From Candidatus Magasanikiibacteriota bacterium (GTDB taxonomy: Bacteria > Patescibacteria > ABY1 > Magasanikbacterales > 2-02-FULL-50-9b): a stretch of 26,164 nucleotides of DNA. Positions 20,949 to 26,164 of this stretch are shown piece by piece. The position numbers and the translations under genes are program-made. The stretch spans positions 1-26,164 of the forward strand of contig CAITMK010000010.1 of NCBI GenBank assembly GCA_903893485.1, read 5' to 3'. The notes below the pieces were generated by a model. It did not search any database. It was given only the letters and a program-made list of their open reading frames with translations, and was not told where the DNA came from. How positions within the stretch are numbered: the first letter of the stretch is position 1; the number at the start of each line of letters is the position of its first letter.

Positions 20949-21951
20949 TAATAAAATCTCCGTCTTTATAAAAAACTTTTCCGTCGGCTTCGATGGATTC
21001 AATGTCAATGAAAATATCAATGTGGTAGCGGCCCTTTTTGCGATTAAGGCCTGGCTTGGCGTATACGGTATGTTTGGCGCCAAGCGACACGTGCATGCCT
21101 TTTTGGCGTTCAAATGCGGTAATGTCGTTGATGAGTGCGTGTTTGCCAACGGCTGGATTTAAACCCAACCCAAATTCACGAACTATCACGGCTTCATCTT
21201 CGCGGATTAAATCCAAAATGCGTTGAAATTCGGCTGGCGCCTCTGGCGCGGTTAGCACACCCTGCTCGATATGAACCGGAAATGGTTCAACGATTTGCAC
21301 CATGTGCTCTTCGTTTGCGTACGAAAAAACCATGGCATCGCCATTAACTTTGGTGAGATCAGCTGCCTCGGTAAAAACTTCGCCAATTGGAAACGTTCCG
21401 CCAACGTTTTTCATTTCACGATAGTCGCCGCAATTTAATTTCACCATTTCCATGGGCGTTGCATACGTGAGTGTTGTTCCCTTGCAGCGCACGATAATTT
21501 CTTTGGCTGGCTCAATAATTTTTTTAAGAGCGTGGCCGAGCGGGCTGTAATAGCTCGGGTCGTAGGCCAACGTATTAATATATGTTTCAAATTGATCTTC
21601 GCTCATGCGATATAAATGCATGTGCTCGATTGTTTTAAGGCCGCGCTGAAATAATTCGATGCGCACACGAAATTCATTAAGACGAAAATTGGTTGACTGA
21701 AGCAATACAACCAAGTCGCCGGGCTTACACGCATTAAAAAGTTCTAAAATCTTATCTGGCGTGGTGGTGCTAAAATCAATAAAAGTGCCTTCCGGAAGTG
21801 CGGCACGGTACCCATCAAGTAAAATTTGTGTCAGCGGCGCTTCGGTATCAAAAATAACATAGGCGTGCTCAGTCGGCTGCAAGCAAATTGCGTCTTTGAT
21901 AATATCCGATAAATTTTTTGCGGCCAAAGCGGTGAGCGCTGCGTGATCCAT
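20932..21951 (-). CDS. M29-type (aminopeptidase T-like) metallopeptidase
   Basis: 339 aa from the ATG at 21951; a GTG at 21963 would lie within 1 nt of the -10 box. The C-terminal part carries M29-like landmarks: REFGLGLNPAVGKHALINDI (metal-ligand Glu), GMHVSLGAKHTVYA (ligand His) and GRYHIDIFIDIESI (HxD ligands), followed by a YKDGDFI ending like the VDGxLI of the family. The N-terminal half is the Rossmann-like part. It probably releases N-terminal amino acids from peptides in the cytoplasm with two divalent metals. Distance from typical AmpS/AmpT sequences makes the subfamily uncertain. Strong own promoter with a nearly leaderless start. Confidence 0.8.
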   Translation of the reverse strand: MDHAALTALAAKNLSDIIKDAICLQPTEHAYVIFDTEAPLTQILLDGYRAALPEGTFIDFSTTTPDKILELFNACKPGDLVVLLQSTNFRLNEFRVRIELFQRGLKTIEHMHLYRMSEDQFETYINTLAYDPSYYSPLGHALKKIIEPAKEIIVRCKGTTLTYATPMEMVKLNCGDYREMKNVGGTFPIGEVFTEAADLTKVNGDAMVFSYANEEHMVQIVEPFPVHIEQGVLTAPEAPAEFQRILDLIREDEAVIVREFGLGLNPAVGKHALINDITAFERQKGMHVSLGAKHTVYAKPGLNRKKGRYHIDIFIDIESIEADGKVFYKDGDFIIDKNA

Positions 21952-21966
21952 AGTGTGGCACACTAT
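21950..21966. promoter_or_regulatory. Perfect 17-bp palindrome spanning -10 and start codon of M29 gene
   Basis: ATAGTGTG-G-CACACTAT. One end overlaps the -10 box, the other the ATG. A related AGTGTG...CACACT pair occurs in the ASCH promoter at 22422-22437. Could be an operator or an mRNA 5'-end hairpin. Confidence 0.45.
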
Positions 21967-21990
21967 ACCAATTTATTTTCATTTTGTCTA
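21962..21990 (-). promoter_or_regulatory. Promoter of M29 peptidase gene
   Basis: Minus strand TAGACA (21990-21985), 17-nt spacer ending TGG (extended -10), TATAGT (21967-21962), then 10 nt to the ATG. Start of transcription about 21955, so the leader is 3-5 nt. Confidence 0.75.
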
Positions 21991-22016
21991 CATGACGAAC
22001 TCAACTAAAAGTTAAT

Positions 22017-22057
22017 AAAAAAATGCCACACGACCGCGGGTATTGCGGTTGTGTGGC
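22017..22057 (-). terminator. Intrinsic terminator of ASCH gene
   Basis: 13-bp stem GCCACACGACCGC (22025-22037) / GCGGTTGTGTGGC (22045-22057) with one G-U pair and a 7-nt loop. Seven A at 22017-22023 give a U-run in the minus-strand RNA. The hairpin begins 16 nt after the ASCH stop codon. Confidence 0.9.
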
Positions 22058-22072
22058 CCTTGCCGTGCAGGA

Positions 22073-22405
22073 TTATTTCACCAGCTCGATTTCGAAGACG
22101 TAGACACCAAGCCTTTCGCGATTTTCTGGATAAATCCTTCGCAGCAAATCGACAAGTTCGCCCTCCTTGCGTCCCGGCGCGATTGATGATTCGGGTTCAG
22201 TCATGAGCATGTCATCAAAATCTCGGTAGTTGCGCACGGCTTGCACACGTACCCGAAGTTCCGATTTAACTGAAAAAAATTTGATCTCGTCGCCCGCCTT
22301 GATGAGTTTTGCAAAATCATCACCAACGCGAACTTCAAGTGTCTTGTTTCCTGCCCGAATGGCCTCGAGGGCCTGCCAGTTCAGTGGCACTGGATGCAGT
22401 GTCAT
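22073..22405 (-). CDS. ASCH-domain protein
   Basis: 110 aa. The ASCH fold signature is visible: LNWQALEAIRAGNKTLEVRV (8-27) followed by LIKAGDEIKFFS (34-45), the usual pattern of a helix ending in GxKTxExR and then a GDxIxF strand. ASCH domains are PUA-related and bind RNA or modified nucleotides; some have RNase activity. Length is that of stand-alone bacterial ASCH proteins. A GGAGG site (22410-22414) lies 4 nt before the ATG. More GC-rich than neighbours, with its own promoter and strong terminator, so a self-contained unit like the zinc-ribbon Nudix and the duplicated-domain gene. Confidence 0.88.
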   Translation of the reverse strand: MTLHPVPLNWQALEAIRAGNKTLEVRVGDDFAKLIKAGDEIKFFSVKSELRVRVQAVRNYRDFDDMLMTEPESSIAPGRKEGELVDLLRRIYPENRERLGVYVFEIELVK

Positions 22406-22421
22406 GGTTCCTCCGTGCCAA

Positions 22422-22461
22422 AGTGTGAAAACACACTATCACGAACAGTAATAAAAATCAA
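22422..22461 (-). promoter_or_regulatory. Promoter of ASCH gene with inverted repeat
   Basis: Minus strand TTGATT (22461-22456), 17-nt spacer, TAGTGT with a TGA extension (22438-22433). The inverted repeat AGTGTG-N4-CACACT (22422-22437) overlaps the -10 and the expected start near 22426. Confidence 0.5.
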
Positions 22462-22470
22462 GGGTTTAGA

Positions 22471-22908
22471 CTAGAGACGCAGCGCACGCGGCTGTGACAT
22501 GATTGCGGCAGGATTTGTTTTCCAGTCATCGGAAACATCTGCGTATAACTCCAATTCATTACCGTCAGGGTCCAATATATATAAACTATGGGTAACGCCA
22601 TGATCCGTTGCACCTATGATTGAAACATTTTGCGCAAGCAGTTCTTTATAAACGGTACGCAGCTCTTCGGTTGAATCACCAATTTTAAAACCGATGTGAT
22701 ATAAACCGGGCTGTGGTTCGTGATCTGTGCGTGGAGCGCCACCAATTTCAATAAGCAAAAGTTCGTGATGCGTGCGGCCACTTGAAAATGCGGCAACGCC
22801 TGGTTTGACGGCAATTGCGGTGAATCCCAAAATATCGCGATAAAAATGTACTGCGCGATCTAAATTGGTGACATATAAAACAACGTGGCCTAATTCTTTA
22901 ATTTGCAT
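22471..22908 (-). CDS. VOC/glyoxalase-fold protein (extradiol dioxygenase-like)
   Basis: 145 aa, two beta-alpha-beta-beta-beta modules. Likely metal ligands are H8 (LGHVVLYV), a His in GLYHIGFK near residue 71 and a Glu in DPDGNELELY near residue 117. The pattern fits VOC enzymes of the catechol-2,3-dioxygenase/CatE-like branch; in a CPR organism the natural substrate is not known and could be a glyoxal or thiol adduct. It starts 10 nt after the stop of the methyltransferase gene upstream and has no promoter of its own, so the two are probably co-transcribed. Confidence 0.85.
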   Translation of the reverse strand: MQIKELGHVVLYVTNLDRAVHFYRDILGFTAIAVKPGVAAFSSGRTHHELLLIEIGGAPRTDHEPQPGLYHIGFKIGDSTEELRTVYKELLAQNVSIIGATDHGVTHSLYILDPDGNELELYADVSDDWKTNPAAIMSQPRALRL

Positions 22909-22918
22909 ACAAATTTAT

Positions 22919-23752
22919 TTAGATCGGTTTCATTACAAATACGCAGAGCTCATCAAGTACGCCACTGACGACTTCTTGAGATAGTCCAAGTCGCTCCGGC
23001 GACACAAGTTTTGCCTGAATACTTTTGTGAGGAAAATCTTGCGTGGTGAAACCAAACCGCTCGTAAAAATCGCGGGCGTCGGTAACAGTTGCAAATAAGT
23101 TACTATCAATATTCATACCGGTTACTGCACCTACTTTCGTATCTCCGCGCTGATACGCATTTTGCATGGTCGGCACGTCAGAGGTCATCCAGAGCCCGCC
23201 ATATTTTTTAAGTAGCGCACAAATATTATTTATCACCACCGTTTTTTCGGTGTGTGTCAAATACCGAAATAACCCTTCATGCACGATGGCGATTGGGCCT
23301 GGACCAAAATGCCGAGTGGCGCGTTCGAGCTCGGCTAATTCCATGGCGCTCGCCACTTCAATATACAAGCCGCTGTGTGCGGCCCCTTCTTTTTTCGTTA
23401 TTTGTTTTACGATTTCACGTTTCTGCTCAACAATTCCCGGCAGATCAGTTTCAACATAAATTATCGCGGAATCTTTTGTCATAGCAAGTCCACGCGGCGT
23501 TAGCCCAGCGGCTAAATCTAAAACCTGCGTAATGCCCGAACTTTTGAGCGCGGCATCAATAAGCTTGTGTCGCGCTTCAAAAATTGGGGTGAGGTGTGGT
23601 GGAATAATGTCACGCGCTATTGCGAGCTCATCTGGCGATACCGCCGAGGCGGTTAGGGCTTTGAAAATCTCGGGGGCGTATTGAATATCAGTATCAGCCC
23701 GGCGTAGCGCACACCCAATAGCAGTAATTCCAACTTTTTCATTACCATGCAT
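22919..23752 (-). CDS. LCMT/PPM1-like class I SAM methyltransferase
   Basis: 277 aa. The SAM-binding block is VLDLAAGLTPRGLAM (about 77-91), followed by YVETDLPGIVEQKREIV and IAIVHEGLFRYL, which is the arrangement of the leucine carboxyl methyltransferase (PPM1/Tcmp/Omt) family. The preceding EARHKLID is also typical. The family O-methylates carboxyl groups of proteins or small molecules; the substrate here is unknown. An extended -10 (TGG-TAAAAT) ends 9 nt before the ATG, between the lipoprotein gene stop and this start. Followed by the VOC gene in the same transcript. Confidence 0.8.
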   Translation of the reverse strand: MHGNEKVGITAIGCALRRADTDIQYAPEIFKALTASAVSPDELAIARDIIPPHLTPIFEARHKLIDAALKSSGITQVLDLAAGLTPRGLAMTKDSAIIYVETDLPGIVEQKREIVKQITKKEGAAHSGLYIEVASAMELAELERATRHFGPGPIAIVHEGLFRYLTHTEKTVVINNICALLKKYGGLWMTSDVPTMQNAYQRGDTKVGAVTGMNIDSNLFATVTDARDFYERFGFTTQDFPHKSIQAKLVSPERLGLSQEVVSGVLDELCVFVMKPI

Positions 23753-23761
23753 AGCCCAACT

Positions 23762-23770
23762 ATTTTACCA
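23762..23770 (-). promoter_or_regulatory. Extended -10 promoter of methyltransferase gene
   Basis: Minus strand TGG-TAAAAT, five of six matches to TATAAT, ending 9 nt before the ATG at 23752. The -35 (TAGTGA at 17 nt) is weak. Confidence 0.55.
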
Positions 23771-23773
23771 GAT

Positions 23774-24955
23774 TTATTTTCCAATCACTACAGGGATTTG
23801 GATTGAATCATCATTTGCGGGAATACCTGATGGATTATCCTTTTTTAAAATAAGCGCTCCCGTATTACTTGGCGCTTTTGCATTTGGAGTGAATGTCAGC
23901 GTTGCAGTAAATGGCACAAATTCTTTTGTCATCCAATCACTTCCCGCCTTTGCGGTTCCTTGCGCGATGATTTTTCCATCCCAATCAGTGAGTGTGATAG
24001 GAAAACTTGCTTCAAAAAACCAGGTACCGCGCGCTTCACCTGCAATGGTGAGTGGGCTTTTGATGGTGGCGCCAGAAAGTGGTGAATCAACGTGAATCAT
24101 GTCCGAGGCATTCCATTCAACACGCGTAATACCAGGAATACGGAGTAAATTTGTCTCAACAAGTGGCTGACAGCTGCACATGGTGATCGAAACGCCTGCC
24201 CATGCGTCTACCGGTGGGATATATACGACGCCTTTGCTAACGGTAACGGGAAGCGCAGTGAGCGCGGTGTGACACATGCCCGTGGTTGCTGCTGCAATCG
24301 TTGCATTTGCAAGTTGCGCTAGAGTTGGATTTACAAGCGCGGTACTTGTGGTCATTTCAACGGTAAGTGTTTTTTTATAACCCACACTGTCCATGTCAGC
24401 GCCGTTACAATATTTTAAAGCATCGCCACTTGATACCACGTATGGGATTGTGGTGCTGGTAATTTTTGTAAGTGCTAGGCCGCTTAACTTCAAGTACATG
24501 CTGGAACCAATTGATGGCGCGGTGGTCATGGGTTCGGTTGGCTTGCGATCAGCATAATTTGCAATGATCTGGCCATTAGCAATGGTGATGTTTTGTGGCG
24601 CAATTCGATCGCCGATTAAAATTGCGTTGGTTCCGCTGGCGACTCCTGCTGCGTTAATAGCTGAAGCAACGTAATAAAATGTGCCACTACCACCCGGATT
24701 TTGAGTAATAATAACCGCTGCGTCTGGAATGCCGTCGCCATTTAAATCGCCAACAACAGGTTGACCAAAAATCTTAGTCGTTCCGTCGGCTGACTGTCCA
24801 TCTGCGAGAGAAACTTTTGTGTTCTCAAAGGTATACGTTGCGTTTAAGGGGCTAAATGGCGCTGGCTGAGCTACGGTTGTGGTAGCTGCACATCCGGCGC
24901 CGCCGAGTGCGAGTAAAGCGCCAAAGAGTGCCGCGACTTGAAGTTGCTTTTTCAT
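23774..24955 (-). CDS. Lipoprotein with FG-GAP-like segment and C-terminal Gmad2 domain
   Basis: 393 aa. Lipoprotein signal peptide with the lipobox ending GGAG-C22. Residues about 68-85 (VVGDLNGDGIPDAAVIIT) form a calcium-loop/FG-GAP-like element. The C-terminal part (about 295-372) reads VDSPLSGATIKSPLTIAGEA and then FPITLTDWDGKIIAQG, which is the Gmad2 immunoglobulin-like domain found in spore-germination and many exported bacterial proteins. The middle holds a C...C and a CSC cluster. Expected on the outer face of the membrane, role unknown. A possible -10 (CATAGT) ends 8 nt before the ATG. Confidence 0.85.
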   Translation of the reverse strand: MKKQLQVAALFGALLALGGAGCAATTTVAQPAPFSPLNATYTFENTKVSLADGQSADGTTKIFGQPVVGDLNGDGIPDAAVIITQNPGGSGTFYYVASAINAAGVASGTNAILIGDRIAPQNITIANGQIIANYADRKPTEPMTTAPSIGSSMYLKLSGLALTKITSTTIPYVVSSGDALKYCNGADMDSVGYKKTLTVEMTTSTALVNPTLAQLANATIAAATTGMCHTALTALPVTVSKGVVYIPPVDAWAGVSITMCSCQPLVETNLLRIPGITRVEWNASDMIHVDSPLSGATIKSPLTIAGEARGTWFFEASFPITLTDWDGKIIAQGTAKAGSDWMTKEFVPFTATLTFTPNAKAPSNTGALILKKDNPSGIPANDDSIQIPVVIGK

Positions 24956-24997
24956 ATGACCGTACTATGCGCTTAATACGGGAATATGTATATAGGA

Positions 24998-25258
24998 TTA
25001 TTTTACATTCACCCAAACGTTATTTATCAAATTTGCGACAGTATGCTCATTCTCTGGCATTCCATCTGCATCATAATAGACTACTGGATTTTCTCCGTCA
25101 ATTTCGACATTAAACGAGTAAATACCACTCTCGTCTTCAAGCAATTGGGTTTCACGAAAATCACCGGGTATAAACTCCCTAAACTTTGCAAGAATTTCTT
25201 GCTTTGTTAAAATTTTCTCCGCTGTTTTATCTAATGATGGTGGAATATCGAAATTCAT
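24998..25258 (-). CDS. Small acidic hypothetical protein
   Basis: 86 aa from the ATG at 25258; a longer reading to 25312 passes through the promoter. I do not recognise it. No signal peptide, membrane segment or cysteine; acidic, with a helical N-terminal half (DKTAEKILTKQEILAKFREF) and a likely beta-strand C-terminal half (GIYSFNVEIDGENPVVYYDA). Single gene with its own extended -10 promoter and a leader of about 19 nt without Shine-Dalgarno. Coding status rests on the promoter, the length and a plausible folded composition. Confidence 0.6.
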   Translation of the reverse strand: MNFDIPPSLDKTAEKILTKQEILAKFREFIPGDFRETQLLEDESGIYSFNVEIDGENPVVYYDADGMPENEHTVANLINNVWVNVK

Positions 25259-25283
25259 AGAGTTTATTTTTAGGTTCGGTAGT

Positions 25284-25292
25284 AGTATATCA
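25284..25292 (-). promoter_or_regulatory. Extended -10 promoter of small acidic protein gene
   Basis: Minus strand TGA-TATACT, five of six matches plus TGn. Expected start about 25277. Confidence 0.55.
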
Positions 25293-25331
25293 AAATTATT
25301 GATAGTTAGCATCGGTTTGACATAGCCATTA

Positions 25332-25360
25332 TTGAATAAAAAGCCTGAACAGGCTATACT
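25332..25360 (+). promoter_or_regulatory. Promoter of MFS exporter gene
   Basis: TTGAAT (25332-25337), 17-nt spacer, TATACT (25355-25360), then 6 nt to the ATG. Transcription should start at the A of the ATG: leaderless. Confidence 0.8.
25342..25355. promoter_or_regulatory. Inverted repeat in MFS promoter spacer (candidate operator)
   Basis: AGCCTG-AA-CAGGCT, perfect 6-nt arms, filling the space between -35 and -10. A repressor bound here would exclude RNA polymerase. Confidence 0.5.
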
Positions 25361-25366
25361 TTATCC

Positions 25367-26164
25367 ATGTCGTGGTCGCTTAAAAGAACTTTTTTATCTC
25401 TTCGTAACCGAAATTTTCGGTTATTTTTTATTGGGCAGCTTATTTCTAATACGGGAAATTGGTTGACGAATGTTGCAATCACGCTTTTTATTCTTAAACT
25501 CACCCATAGTGGGCTGGCAGTCGGCATTGTCGCAGCCTGCCAATATGGGCCAACACTTTTTCTCTCTGCGTGGGGTGGTGCGATTGCTGATCGATCTAAC
25601 AAGCGACGAGCGTTATTGCTCACACAAATTTTGGAAATGCTACAGTCGATTGCACTCGCGATTTTGGCTTTTATGCCTCACACATCAATTATTTGGCTGT
25701 ATATAATTGCTGCTGTTGGTGGCATTGTGCTCGCATTTGATAATCCGCTGCGCCGCTCATTTGTGTCCGAGATGGTTCCCGAATCAGATATCCCGAACGC
25801 TGTGGTACTTTATTCAATGATTGTAAATATTTCGCGACTATTTGGTCCGGCGCTAGCGGGATTGTTAATTGTACTTCTTGGTTATGGCTGGTGTTTTTCT
25901 ATTGATGCGGCGACGTATTTATTTGTTTTAGCTTGTCTGTGGATGATGCGACCGCAAGAATTATATCGTCTGCCTCCACGCAAGCGCGCGCCCAACGAAA
26001 TTCGTGAAGGTTTGCGATACGTGATAGCGAATCCAATTTTGTGGATTAGTTTTACCATGCTCGCTGTGATTGGCACACTGGCTTATAATTTATCCATTAC
26101 TTTGCCGCTATTAATTACCGTTGGGCTGCACAGCACCGTTAGCGCGTTTACAATCGTATATTCA
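25367..26164 (+). CDS. MFS transporter (EntS/MFS_3-like), C-terminus cut by window edge
   Basis: 266 codons visible and open to the last base. The start SLRNRNFRLFFIGQLISNTG is typical of the MFS_3 group that includes the enterobactin exporter EntS. The loop after TM2, WGGAIADRSNKRR, is the MFS motif-A region (G-x-x-x-D-R-x-x-K/R-R). About seven membrane helices are visible, so roughly the last 130-150 residues lie outside. Likely a proton-driven exporter of drugs or small molecules. It has its own leaderless-type promoter with an inverted repeat in the spacer, which suggests control by a repressor, possibly drug-responsive (inference). Confidence 0.9.
   Translation, partial: MSWSLKRTFLSLRNRNFRLFFIGQLISNTGNWLTNVAITLFILKLTHSGLAVGIVAACQYGPTLFLSAWGGAIADRSNKRRALLLTQILEMLQSIALAILAFMPHTSIIWLYIIAAVGGIVLAFDNPLRRSFVSEMVPESDIPNAVVLYSMIVNISRLFGPALAGLLIVLLGYGWCFSIDAATYLFVLACLWMMRPQELYRLPPRKRAPNEIREGLRYVIANPILWISFTMLAVIGTLAYNLSITLPLLITVGLHSTVSAFTIVYS

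Noticed and set aside
1..26164. tRNA, rRNA, CRISPR array, IS element, prophage or toxin-antitoxin module
   Set aside because: Looked for on both strands; no cloverleaf, no spaced direct repeats, no transposase, integrase or terminal inverted repeats seen. A covariance-model search would be needed to exclude small RNAs.

Overview
The window looks like chromosome from a Patescibacteria/CPR-type bacterium (ultra-small, reduced genome). This is inference from several signs: short intergenic gaps; many 1-20 nt overlaps; a CPR-type secreted protein ending, small zinc-ribbon proteins and small DUF-type membrane proteins; an anaerobic ribonucleotide reductase with no oxygen-dependent one in view; and few biosynthetic genes. 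I see no rRNA, tRNA, CRISPR array, transposase or prophage module.

Layout. (1) 1-6535, all minus strand: rsmE, a DUF5654 membrane protein and a MutY-like glycosylase. Then, from its own promoter, come greA, lysS, a MYG1/DHH-like protein, a cytidylyltransferase, a Nudix hydrolase and serS, which runs off the left edge. This is a tightly overlapping translation and housekeeping operon. (2) 6634-7053, plus: an Ala/Lys-rich exported protein, separated by a bidirectional terminator from (3) 7082-12391, minus: nrdD, a separate 59-aa glycyl-radical piece of NrdD, nrdG, a small membrane protein and an M3 peptidase. (4) 12462-12677: a small Com-like zinc ribbon with its own promoter and a strong hairpin before nrdD. 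(5) 12879-17996, minus: a P-type ATPase, a large secreted protein with five Ig-like repeats each carrying a cysteine pair, and a cyclophilin lipoprotein. (6) 18037-19158, plus: a second GreA-family factor, divergent from the ATPase, and a zinc-ribbon Nudix protein. (7) 19218-25258, minus: a CxxC/Gly-Arg-rich protein, an unknown protein built from two copies of one domain, an M29-type aminopeptidase, an ASCH protein, a VOC protein, an LCMT-like methyltransferase, a Gmad2 lipoprotein and an 86-aa unknown. (8) 25367-end, plus: an MFS exporter cut by the right edge.

Two expression styles stand out. Many ordinary genes (rsmE, greA, the GreA-like gene, the P-type ATPase, the M29 peptidase, the methyltransferase and the MFS gene) have a sigma70-like promoter whose -10 lies only 6-10 nt before the ATG and no Shine-Dalgarno sequence, so their mRNAs are predicted to be leaderless or nearly so. 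Three visibly more GC-rich genes (zinc-ribbon Nudix, duplicated-domain unknown, ASCH) instead have canonical GGAGG ribosome binding sites, their own -35/-10 boxes and their own hairpin terminators. They look like self-contained, possibly acquired, expression cassettes. The most interesting protein-level items are the split glycyl-radical domain of NrdD, the duplicated unknown protein, the MutY-like protein with no cysteines, and the disulfide-periodic surface protein. Perfect or near-perfect palindromes sit on several of the promoters.
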